Of a stretch of 64,000 bases of DNA, positions 1 through 7,002 are shown piece by piece. The DNA comes from Microbispora amethystogenes (GTDB lineage Bacteria > Actinomycetota > Actinomycetes > Streptosporangiales > Streptosporangiaceae): contig NZ_BOOB01000039.1 in NCBI RefSeq assembly GCF_016863015.1, positions 1 through 64,000 of the forward strand. Reading direction: 5' to 3'. Numbering within the stretch: the stretch's first letter is position 1; the number at the start of each line of letters is the position of its first letter. A model generated the notes under the pieces. It ran no database searches, had not been told where the DNA came from, and worked only from the letters and a program-made list of their open reading frames with translations. The position numbers and the translations under genes are program-made.

Positions 1-46
1 GCGGCACGGGCTGAATCCCCGGCCTTCAGGCCGGGGAGCGCGTCAA
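1..46. mobile_element. Right-end remnant of an IS200/IS605-type element
   Basis: Bases 17-36 form a perfect hairpin, CCCCGGCC-TTCA-GGCCGGGG, followed by GCGCGTCAA. A short GC-rich hairpin with a TTCA-like loop just inside the end is typical of IS200/IS605 elements carrying tnpB in actinobacteria, which insert without target duplication. Coding similarity to DUF664 begins directly after it, near base 47, so this is most likely the insertion boundary. The transposase or tnpB body would lie left of the window and is not visible. Confidence 0.55.
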
Positions 47-505
47 CTGAACTGGAAGCGGCGGCACGTCCTCGACATCCTGGACGGCCTGGACGAGGCA
101 GACCTCCGGCGGCCCGTTCTTCCGTCCGCCTGGACCCCGGCCGGGCTCGTCCGCCATCTCGCCATCGACGTCGAGCGCTTTTGGTTCAGCGCCGTCTTCG
201 GCGGTGACCCTGACGCGGTGGCCTCGCTCGCCACCCCGGCGGACGCATGGCAGGTGCCCGGCGACAGGCCCGCCTCGGAGGTGTTCGCCCTCTATCGCGA
301 GGAGATCGCGCGCGCCGACGAGGTGATCGCCTCCAGCGCTCCGGACCAGGCGCCGCGCTGGTGGCCGGACTACCGAGACGACCAGCCGCCAAGCGACCTG
401 CGTGAGGCGATCCTCCACGTCCTCGTCGAGACGGCGACCCACGCCGGCCACCTCGACGCGGTCCGCGAACTGATCGACGGCAAGCAGTTCCTCGTCCTGG
501 ACTGA
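47..505 (+). pseudogene. 5'-truncated DinB/DUF664 family protein
   Basis: The reading frame is open from the left edge and reads LNWKRRHVLDILDGLDEADL, then VPSAW-like and HLAIDVERFWF segments typical of the DinB/DUF664 four-helix bundle (mycothiol- or bacillithiol-dependent enzyme superfamily). It ends with the family's HVLVETATHAGHLDAVRELIDG helix, which carries a metal-ligand-type HAGH. About 20 N-terminal residues and the start codon are missing, because the frame enters an IS-type hairpin upstream. An internal ATG at 218 would give only a 95-residue fragment without the first metal-binding helix. I therefore treat it as an insertion-truncated gene; a fused start inside the element cannot be excluded. 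Confidence 0.65.
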
Positions 506-522
506 TCGGCCCCGCGAGGGTC

Positions 523-828
523 TTATCGAGCGCGGCCGAGCAGCAGTTCCATCCACAGCGGGCGCATCCGCGCGTACGGCAGGCGTTCGGTCTCCCGGAT
601 CTTCAACGGGCCGTCGCTCCGGTCCGTTCGGCGGACGAACAGCAGCCCGCCGGAGGCGCACAGTTCGTACGCCACCGGCGAGCAGTCGTCGCAGGTGTGG
701 GCGACGATCCGGACAGAGACACTGCGCCGGGTCTCACCCATCCACCGGATTACGACGTGGCCAGGTTGCTCGGGAGCAATGTGCAACCCCGGACAGGCGT
801 CCAGGAGTTCGTCACCCGGCCGACGCAA
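523..828 (-). CDS. Hypothetical small protein
   Basis: A 101-residue protein of unknown function. It has a C-x2-C pair (THTCDDCSP-like, near residue 45) that could bind metal, and a basic/aromatic C-terminus (RPLWMELLLGRAR) resembling short proteins found beside helix-turn-helix regulators in actinomycetes. The start is uncertain: TTG at 828 overlaps the 3' end of the upstream gene by 17 bases, suggesting translational coupling in a two-gene operon. It converges with the truncated DUF664 gene. No catalytic motif is visible. Confidence 0.5.
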   Translation of the reverse strand: MRRPGDELLDACPGLHIAPEQPGHVVIRWMGETRRSVSVRIVAHTCDDCSPVAYELCASGGLLFVRRTDRSDGPLKIRETERLPYARMRPLWMELLLGRAR

Positions 829-976
829 TGTCGGCCAGGCTCTCCTGCTCGGCGATGACCCGGCAGAGCTCGGTCAGGTCGTCGCCGTCGACCGTCCGGG
901 CGGCGCCCGCCGCCTCGGCCGCCGGGGAGAACGGCCGCTCACGGGTCGCCCAGAATCGTCCGCGGTCACTCGTCAT
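812..976 (-). CDS. Hypothetical short protein, first gene of a two-gene operon
   Basis: A 54-residue protein starting at ATG 976, chosen because GGAGG lies 10 bases upstream on the minus strand. An in-frame start at 1021 exists but has no ribosome site. The sequence contains FWATRERPFSPAAEAAGA and TVDGDDLTELCRVIAEQE, a pattern I recognise from small actinobacterial proteins of unknown function that sit next to XRE-type regulators. It overlaps the next gene (start 828). No role can be assigned. Confidence 0.55.
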   Translation of the reverse strand: MTSDRGRFWATRERPFSPAAEAAGAARTVDGDDLTELCRVIAEQESLADIASAG

Positions 977-1178
977 CAACCGCCAGCCTCCGGCTGACGC
1001 GGTGGTTCTCCTGTCTGCCACGGCTCTGACCTCGATTCCTGGTCGGGGGCCCTCGTACGGCGTGCCGCCGTCCGGCGGGCCCGAAATCTTTTACGCTTCA
1101 CCTGCCATGACAGCGCTGCGTAACCTCCCCGGCACAGGTGCGGATGAGGGAAACTGAGGGCCGGCAAGGATCACCCCC

Positions 1179-1424
1179 GGATCCGAGCAGAGGTGCGTTC
1201 GATGAGCGATGACCTTCCCGCGTGGGCCGTACGGCTGCGAGCCGAGCGGCGCAACCGGTTGTGGAGTCAGCGTGAGATGGCCCGCCGTCTGGTGGAGGCC
1301 GCCGACGAGGACACCCGGCCGCGGTTGTCCTCCCGGGAGACGATGGTGCGCCGCATCAAGGCGTACGAGGCCGGGCACAACCGGCCCGGCGATCCCTACC
1401 GCGTCCTGTACGCCCGAGCCTTCG
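1179..1424 (+). repeat. Copy A of a 246-bp near-identical repeat (HTH segment)
   Basis: Bases 1179-1424 match 2911-3156 with only three differences, all synonymous third-position changes (CGA/CGG, ACC/ACG, CGG/CGT). The repeat starts 23 bases before the ATG, includes the ribosome site, and ends abruptly at codon 75 of both regulators, after which the proteins are unrelated. Confidence 0.95.
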
Positions 1425-2464
1425 GCTTCACCGAGGCCGACCTGTTCGGCGAGAACCGTGGTTCCCGTGTAGCCGGCGAAGGTTGCGGCGTCGCGGGGTC
1501 GCGTCAGTGTGTCGCGGCGCGATACGACATTCCCATGGACCCGGCAGACGCCGACGTATCCCATCACGGTCCCGTAGCCCCGGAGGTCGTCATGTACTTC
1601 CTCGAACAGCTTCCCGGCCACTACAAGGCGGACATGTGGCTCGGCCCCCGCCACCTCATCCCGACCGTCGCGACGCAGGCGGAGCTCATCAGGGAACTCG
1701 CACAAGCCGCCGACGCGCCCGTACGCCGCGGACTCCTGGGCGCCGGCGTCGCGTATGCGGCACTGCTCGGCTGGCTCTACCAGGACGCCGGTGACCTGGG
1801 TCGTGCCCGAGCCTGGCGGGCCGTCGCCCTCGACATGGCGCATCGTTCGCAGGACCCGCAGCTCATCAGCTACGCGCTCACGAACAAGGCGATGCTCGCG
1901 GTCGATCTCGACGACGGGCGTATGGTCGTGGACTACACGGAAGCGGCCCTGGCCGACGAGGCCAAGCTGTGCCCGAAGGTACGGATCCTTGCGCTGGTTC
2001 ACCAGGCGCACGGACACTCGATGCTGCCCGCCAGGGACAGGGATCTCGTCGACCGGTTGCTGGACCGGGCGGCGGTGCTCGTCGACCGCGTAGACGACGA
2101 ATATCCCTGGGGCAACGCCTGCCGTCGCACTCTCGGATACATCGACGTCCAGCGAGCGACCGCGTATGTGCGGCTGGGAGCGTATCGAGAGGCCGTCGCC
2201 CTGTGGGATCGGATTCTCGGCACCGCTCCGGAATCGGCGCGTCGCGACAACGGCGTCTTCTGGGCGCGTCAGGCCGCCGCTCTGGCCGCCGTCCCCGAAC
2301 CGGAACGCGTCGTCCAGATCACCTCAGCCGCCGCGTCCGTCGTCGGTGGGACCGGGTCGGCCAGGTTGCGCAAGGAGATCAAGGCCGTCTCGCGGCACGC
2401 GACCGCTTGGGCCAGCACTGGTCCCGGCCGCGAACTGGCCGCTATCGTCGCCCGGTTCGCCTGA
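1202..2464 (+). CDS. XRE-family regulator with TPR-like C-terminus (copy A)
   Basis: A 420-residue protein. ATG 1202 is preferred over 1193 because GAGG precedes it and the paralogue has the same context. Residues about 5-75 form an XRE-like helix-turn-helix with the 'RLRAERRNRLWSQREMA' opening typical of actinobacterial regulators. From about residue 130 on, alanine-rich paired helices resembling tetratricopeptide repeats follow (GLLGAGVAYAALLGWLYQDAG, ARAWRAVALDMA). Such proteins usually sense a peptide or small ligand through the TPR part. A pterin dehydratase gene follows 25 bases downstream, so the two may be co-transcribed. The first 246 bases are shared with the regulator at 2934. Confidence 0.8.
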   Translation: MSDDLPAWAVRLRAERRNRLWSQREMARRLVEAADEDTRPRLSSRETMVRRIKAYEAGHNRPGDPYRVLYARAFGFTEADLFGENRGSRVAGEGCGVAGSRQCVAARYDIPMDPADADVSHHGPVAPEVVMYFLEQLPGHYKADMWLGPRHLIPTVATQAELIRELAQAADAPVRRGLLGAGVAYAALLGWLYQDAGDLGRARAWRAVALDMAHRSQDPQLISYALTNKAMLAVDLDDGRMVVDYTEAALADEAKLCPKVRILALVHQAHGHSMLPARDRDLVDRLLDRAAVLVDRVDDEYPWGNACRRTLGYIDVQRATAYVRLGAYREAVALWDRILGTAPESARRDNGVFWARQAAALAAVPEPERVVQITSAAASVVGGTGSARLRKEIKAVSRHATAWASTGPGRELAAIVARFA

Positions 2465-2489
2465 CCTCGTTGAATCTGGAGACGCCGGA

Positions 2490-2798
2490 ATGCCCCCCGA
2501 GCCGCTGTCAGAAGAGGAGATTGCCGCTCACTTGAGCGAGTCGCCCGGATGGGAGCGCCAGGGCGAGACCATCGCCCGAACGTTTACGCACACCTACCAC
2601 GAGTGCGTTCACCTGGCGATGTACGTCGCCGCCAAGGCCCGAGAGATCGGCCACCACCCCGACATCCACATCACGTGGCAGCGCATCCGCTTTGTGATCA
2701 CCACCCACGACGTCGGCAACCGCCTGACCACCAAGGACTTCGAACTCGCCAACCACATCGACGCAATCGCTGCTGGCCATGGCGCTAAGCCTGCATGA
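2490..2798 (+). CDS. 4a-hydroxytetrahydrobiopterin dehydratase (PCD/DCoH family)
   Basis: A 102-residue protein, the usual length for pterin-4a-carbinolamine dehydratases. ATG 2490 follows the stop of the upstream regulator by 25 bases with GGAGACGCCGGA as a ribosome-site region. The core motif is clear: GHHPDIHITWQRIRF, then VITTHDVGNRLTTKDFELA, with the histidine pair and the TH..G.LT..D block around residues 54-85. The family dehydrates 4a-carbinolamine pterins to recycle the cofactor of aromatic amino acid hydroxylases, and many bacterial members have unknown partners. No aromatic hydroxylase is visible in the window. Confidence 0.88.
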   Translation: MPPEPLSEEEIAAHLSESPGWERQGETIARTFTHTYHECVHLAMYVAAKAREIGHHPDIHITWQRIRFVITTHDVGNRLTTKDFELANHIDAIAAGHGAKPA

Positions 2799-2910
2799 GC
2801 CCGATCTACTGCCTGTCACTGAGGAAGCTGACCATTCTCCGGGAGACCCACCGCAGCCCTGGCGAGCGCCCCTGACAGAGGCGGACACCAGGGGAGTTGA
2901 GGGTCACCGC

Positions 2911-3156
2911 GGATCCGAGCAGAGGTGCGTTCGATGAGCGATGACCTTCCCGCGTGGGCCGTACGGCTGCGGGCCGAGCGGCGCAACCGGTTGTGGAGTC
3001 AGCGTGAGATGGCCCGCCGTCTGGTGGAGGCCGCCGACGAGGACACGCGTCCGCGGTTGTCCTCCCGGGAGACGATGGTGCGCCGCATCAAGGCGTACGA
3101 GGCCGGGCACAACCGGCCCGGCGATCCCTACCGCGTCCTGTACGCCCGAGCCTTCG
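2911..3156 (+). repeat. Copy B of the 246-bp near-identical repeat (HTH segment)
   Basis: The second copy of the segment at 1179-1424, offset by 1732 bases. It contains the ribosome site, start codon and HTH domain of the second regulator. Confidence 0.95.
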
Positions 3157-4193
3157 CGCTCTCCGAGACCGAGTTGTTCGGAGAGTCGGTCGCTGCGGTC
3201 GATAGCTCGCCGTCTGGAAGCGACGTGATCGATCTCGTCGCCTGGGTCGAGCAGACCAACGCGGGCGATGGTGCCATCAGCATGCTCGCGGAGGAGGCGC
3301 AGCACGTCGGCGAAACCCATGCCCACATTCCTCCTCAACGCGTGCTTTCTGATGTTGTCCGCCTTGAGCGGCACACCCGCGCGCTGCTGTGTGGTGGCAG
3401 GCAGAGGCTTCGTCAGACGCGCGAACTGTTCCGCATTGAGGCCGATCTCCTGGCGCACACCTGCATCCTCCTCGGGGATCTGCACCGGAACGCTGCGGCC
3501 ATGACTCACGGTACGGCCGCCGTCGTGTGTGCCGAGGAAGCAGGCACGAGCCCGGCCGTCGCGCTGAGCGCACAGGCGAAGACCGAACGGTGGCGGCGTC
3601 GCTTCGCCGCCTCGGCTGACCTCGCACGGCAAGGGTACGAGTGCAGCCCGCCGACCCCGCTGCGGGTACTGCTCGCGAGTCAGGAGGCCAATGCGGCGGG
3701 CCTGCTTGGGGACCGGACGCGGGCACGGGAGGCCCTTCGGCGTGCCGAAGAAGCCGCCCAGGGCCAGCAGGCCCGGGACTCCGGCGTATCGCCATGGTCG
3801 TGCCCCCGCCCACGGCAGGCGTTGTACGCGCTCTCGGTGGCTCTCCAGGCCGGCAATCCTGAGGAAGCTCTCCATGCGGCTCGCACGGCGGAGTCGGCCT
3901 GGGCCTCCGGGGATCAATGCGTACCCGCCACTTGGGCACAGATCAGGTTCGGAGCTGCCAACGCCTACGCGATGATGGGCGACCTCCACGGCGCCGCCGA
4001 GCAGATCGCGCCCGTGATGGGTATGCCGCCGGAGTTCCGCATGTCCACGGTGACGAACTACCTGGTGGAGTTGGACGCGCGGCTTGATGACCGGCGCTTC
4101 CTCGGCTCAGGCGTCACAGTCTCCCTCCGGGAGCAGATCCGTGACTTCACTTCCGCAGCTATGTCGGCGGTCGGCTCCGGGGACGACTCTTGA
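2934..4193 (+). CDS. XRE-family regulator with different helical C-terminus (copy B)
   Basis: A 419-residue protein. The first 74 residues are identical in sequence to the regulator at 1202 (HTH domain). The rest differs: RLRQTRELFRIEADLLAHT and related alanine/arginine-rich helices, with TPR-like pairs up to residue about 390 (EALHAARTAESAW, NAYAMMGDLHGAAEQ). This arrangement, HTH plus a helical repeat domain next to a 2'-5' RNA ligase-like gene, is common in actinomycetes. The downstream gene overlaps its stop by four bases (TTGA), so they are probably co-translated. The shared HTH implies shared or very similar operators for both regulators. Confidence 0.8.
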   Translation: MSDDLPAWAVRLRAERRNRLWSQREMARRLVEAADEDTRPRLSSRETMVRRIKAYEAGHNRPGDPYRVLYARAFALSETELFGESVAAVDSSPSGSDVIDLVAWVEQTNAGDGAISMLAEEAQHVGETHAHIPPQRVLSDVVRLERHTRALLCGGRQRLRQTRELFRIEADLLAHTCILLGDLHRNAAAMTHGTAAVVCAEEAGTSPAVALSAQAKTERWRRRFAASADLARQGYECSPPTPLRVLLASQEANAAGLLGDRTRAREALRRAEEAAQGQQARDSGVSPWSCPRPRQALYALSVALQAGNPEEALHAARTAESAWASGDQCVPATWAQIRFGAANAYAMMGDLHGAAEQIAPVMGMPPEFRMSTVTNYLVELDARLDDRRFLGSGVTVSLREQIRDFTSAAMSAVGSGDDS

Positions 4194-4843
4194 GCCCCCT
4201 GCCGAGGTTCATGGCCGACCGCTGGGGGAGACGGGAGATGCTCCCTCCCGGGAAGGGGCGGATCTACTGGCACGTCCTGTTCCGCGACAACCCTCAGGTC
4301 CGGGTGATAGTGAGCGAGGCCCATCGACGGCTGGCCGGGATAGACGGGCTTGATCTGGTGCCATACGAATGGCTGCACCTGACAACCCTCGTCGTCGGCC
4401 TGACGGACGAGATAACGGACGGGCAGCTCACCAGCCTGGTCGCCGAGGCCCGGAAGCTCCTGGCGGACGTGCAGCCCGTCACGGTGACGCTCGGCCACGT
4501 GCTCTATCACCCCGAGGCCATCGCATTGGAGGCCCGCCCTGCGGAGGCCCTGGCGCCGATGCTTGACGCCGCACGGTCCGCGACGCGCAACGCGACCGGC
4601 CGTGATGGTGCCCTGGGCACCGATCCCTGGACACCTCACGTCACCATCGCCTACAGCAGCGCAGAACAGCCCGCCGCCCCCGTCATCGCAGCTCTTGGCC
4701 GTCACCTGCCGGACTGCAAGGTGACGATCGACCGCATGAGCTTGGTCGTCCAAGACGGCCCCGAATACCTCTGGGCTTGGCGTCCGCTGGCTGAGGTGCT
4801 GTTCGACAGCCCCAGCCCACAAGATCGAACACGGGGTAGATGA
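4190..4843 (+). CDS. 2H phosphoesterase / 2'-5' RNA ligase-like protein
   Basis: A 217-residue protein with the two signature HxT motifs of the 2H phosphoesterase superfamily: HLT at residues 63-65 (WLHLTTLVVG) and HVT at 150-152 (PHVTIAYS). Members hydrolyse or ligate 2',3'-cyclic or 2'-5' phosphodiester bonds in RNA or nucleotides. The start is TTG 4190, overlapping the stop of the regulator as TTGA with GGGGA seven bases upstream. ATG 4211 is an alternative but has poor spacing. The substrate cannot be told from sequence. Pairing with an XRE/TPR regulator suggests a small stress or RNA-repair unit (inference). Confidence 0.8.
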   Translation: MSPLPRFMADRWGRREMLPPGKGRIYWHVLFRDNPQVRVIVSEAHRRLAGIDGLDLVPYEWLHLTTLVVGLTDEITDGQLTSLVAEARKLLADVQPVTVTLGHVLYHPEAIALEARPAEALAPMLDAARSATRNATGRDGALGTDPWTPHVTIAYSSAEQPAAPVIAALGRHLPDCKVTIDRMSLVVQDGPEYLWAWRPLAEVLFDSPSPQDRTRGR

Positions 4844-4871
4844 CCGATTGCCCTCCTGCTGTTGAAGAGCC

Positions 4872-5471
4872 TTGAGTTATCACGCACAAGGTCGGCAGCG
4901 GTATCTTCTAGGGAGACGTCGGCATCTATATCTTCGTATCGGACTTGATGTGTCTGAACTCAAGCGAGAACTAGCCCGCGATGCGGCTCACGAAAAGGGT
5001 CTCTATCCCGCTCCCCTAAGCGAGGGGCGCTCACGTAACATGCGTGCGAACCGGCGTGTCAATACGAAGCCCGAGATGGCACTGCGCAGCGCGCTCCACC
5101 GGCTCGGTTACCGTTACCGGAAAGATCTTCGTATTGATGCGGGAAACGTGAAAGTCCGTCCGGACATCGTCTTCACAGCACGCAAGGTTGCGGTTTTTGT
5201 TGACGGCTGTTTTTGGCACGTGTGCCCTGAGCACGGGCGCCAGCCGACGACAAATGAATGGTACTGGGCGCCTAAGCTGCGCCGGAATATAGATCGTGAC
5301 CAGAGGGTCAATGCTGCTTTATCGGATGCAGGATGGCAGGTCGTCCGTCTCTGGGAGCACGAGTCTCTATCGGCAGCCGTAGAAGTAGTGATTGCGGCGC
5401 TGCGTTCCCGCGCGAGGATGACGGGGGAAGTGCAGGATTCGGAGAGGCTGAAAAGCGGCCCGAACGGCTAA
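4872..5471 (+). CDS. vsr: Very short patch repair endonuclease (Vsr)
   Basis: A Vsr-family nickase, which repairs T:G mismatches left by deamination of 5-methylcytosine. The domain starts near MRANRRVNTKPEMALRSALH (about residue 57) and includes RPDIVFTARKVAVFVDGCFWH (metal-binding Asp, catalytic His), CPEH, and RDQRVNAALSDAGWQVVRLWEHE. The N-terminus is uncertain: ATG 4872 gives 199 residues, GTG 4950 gives 173, and ATG 5040 would start directly at the domain. The family is usually about 140-150 residues, so 4950 or later is likely. It converges with the cytosine methyltransferase gene that creates its substrate. Base composition is clearly lower in GC than in the flanks. Confidence 0.9.
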   Translation: MSYHAQGRQRYLLGRRRHLYLRIGLDVSELKRELARDAAHEKGLYPAPLSEGRSRNMRANRRVNTKPEMALRSALHRLGYRYRKDLRIDAGNVKVRPDIVFTARKVAVFVDGCFWHVCPEHGRQPTTNEWYWAPKLRRNIDRDQRVNAALSDAGWQVVRLWEHESLSAAVEVVIAALRSRARMTGEVQDSERLKSGPNG

Positions 5472-5547
5472 GCACTGCACACGGAGTATAGAGAAATAAT
5501 AGGAGATTTGAAGAAATGGCATAGCCATATGTCGGGGCCATTGGGGG

Positions 5548-6729
5548 CTACGCAGGCGCGAGCTCCTTGGCCGCAACATCGTCAAGTGACACTTGGACAC
5601 CTTGATCCTGCCGCTCAGGAGAAGAGTTCTGCTCGTGACGCAGGGGTTCTTCGCCATGATCGGCTCGCCATAGCGCGTCCATGATCGCCCTTCCCATCGC
5701 CTCAGCTACAGGGGGCGGAAAAGCGTTGCCTACCTGCCGGTAGGCTGCGGTTTTCCCTCCGGCGAACTCCCAATCTTCTGGGAAGCCTTGGATAATTGCG
5801 GCCTGCCTCACCGTGAGCTTGATGCCACGGTCCCCAAACAGGTCTCGATCCTGGTTCCTCAAAGGCTCGTCCGCCACTCCATGAGCATCTATGCCCAGCG
5901 CCTCCCAAGCTTTCTTCGCTCGTGAAGGGCCGAGGTCTGCGCCGCCGTGTTTCTTGGAACCGCCTACGAGCGTAGGAGCAATTGTCCCTTGCCTAGCCTT
6001 TGACAGCCACCAATCGTAACGCTCCTGACCTTTTGCTCCGAAGGGCTCCAGGCGTCGCCACATAGACTCCTTGAGCGCGTCCGCTACTACAACCACAGTA
6101 CCGGGATCTCCCTGAGGGAGTCTTTGCGGGAAGTATAGGCGGTAAGGATGCTGAAGGGCGATGAGAATCGCTCTGGGCCGGAGTTGAGGGACCCCGTAAT
6201 TTCGGGCTTCGACTACAGCCCAGTCGCAGACCAGATAGCCAAGATCCTTGAGTCGTTTCTGGATAGAAGCTCGATAAACAGCAAACTTCTCTCTCGGCTC
6301 CAGCAATCCGCGCACATTCTCGATCATCACTGCCCGCGGTTGGAGCGCTTCTACCATATCGAGCATTGCTGGAAACAGATCACGCTCATCATCTTGTCCG
6401 AGCTGTCTTCCAGCTAGGGAGAAGGGAGGACATGGGACCCCGCCGGCGAGCAGGTCAATCTCCCCCGGCCGAAGCCCCAGATCTTCGATACTATGTTGAT
6501 CGTCCTGTTTTTTGGGATGCTTGGTAAATTTTTTCAAATCCCAATTCAAGACTTGACACTCGGTGCGCCCTTGAAGCTTGTCTTTGTTCTGCTCTAAAGT
6601 TGCGCAGGCATGCTTATCGATCTCGATGAGTGCTTTGTGGCGGAATCCTGCATTGTGCAAGCCTAAGGCTTGGCCGCCGGCGCCGGCGCAGATCTCAACC
6701 GACGTGTACTCCCGGCCATGCTCCGGCAT
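5548..6729 (-). CDS. DNA (cytosine-5-)-methyltransferase
   Basis: A 393-residue C5-cytosine methyltransferase. ATG 6729 is chosen because GGGGGAGGG precedes it by about seven bases; the frame extends upstream without support. Motif I is SVEICAGAGGQALGL (about residues 10-24), motif IV GGVPCPPFS with catalytic Cys100, motif VI ENVRG (137-141), motif VIII YGVPQLRPRAI (179-189), then a target-recognition region, and motif X RQVGNAFPPPVA (331-342). It methylates host DNA at an unknown site. It lies beside vsr and close to a helicase-ParB-HNH operon, so it is likely the modification arm of a restriction system. Its own promoter lies inside an inverted repeat upstream. Confidence 0.93.
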   Translation of the reverse strand: MPEHGREYTSVEICAGAGGQALGLHNAGFRHKALIEIDKHACATLEQNKDKLQGRTECQVLNWDLKKFTKHPKKQDDQHSIEDLGLRPGEIDLLAGGVPCPPFSLAGRQLGQDDERDLFPAMLDMVEALQPRAVMIENVRGLLEPREKFAVYRASIQKRLKDLGYLVCDWAVVEARNYGVPQLRPRAILIALQHPYRLYFPQRLPQGDPGTVVVVADALKESMWRRLEPFGAKGQERYDWWLSKARQGTIAPTLVGGSKKHGGADLGPSRAKKAWEALGIDAHGVADEPLRNQDRDLFGDRGIKLTVRQAAIIQGFPEDWEFAGGKTAAYRQVGNAFPPPVAEAMGRAIMDALWRADHGEEPLRHEQNSSPERQDQGVQVSLDDVAAKELAPA

Positions 6730-6791
6730 GCGTACCCTCCCCCAGCGCTGCCCCAGCAGTACTAGATGCAGGCACCGCAGGGGCACAGGCG

Positions 6792-6847
6792 CCGACCCGA
6801 ACCGATCGAACAAGCGAACGATCACTATATACCGAGGTTCGGGTCGG
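6792..6847 (-). promoter_or_regulatory. Methyltransferase promoter framed by an 11-bp inverted repeat
   Basis: CCGACCCGAAC (6792-6802) and GTTCGGGTCGG (6837-6847) are perfect inverted arms, 34 bases apart. Between them, on the minus strand, lies TATAGT (6829-6824), a good -10 element about 95 bases before the methyltransferase start. The arrangement suggests either an operator that loops over the promoter or autoregulation, as in many restriction-modification units. No strong -35 is visible. Confidence 0.5.
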
Positions 6848-6920
6848 CTTCATCAGGAGGCCCTGAAATCCCATCTGTTTCGTCGGCTTCAACGGGGCCA
6901 CGCGCCGACACATGCTGCGG

Positions 6921-6942
6921 CGCCTCCCCGGCAGGGGAGGCG
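6921..6942 (-). terminator. Strong hairpin downstream of the helicase operon
   Basis: CGCCTCCCC, loop GGCA, GGGGAGGCG: a perfect 9-bp GC-rich stem 61 bases after the helicase stop on the minus strand. There is no U-tract, which is common for actinobacterial terminators. It separates the helicase operon from the methyltransferase promoter. Confidence 0.6.
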
Positions 6943-7002
6943 TACCGTCTCGCCAGGGGGTCAGGCTCTCTTGTCACACGCGCCAGGTCGAGGTTACCTC
7001 CC

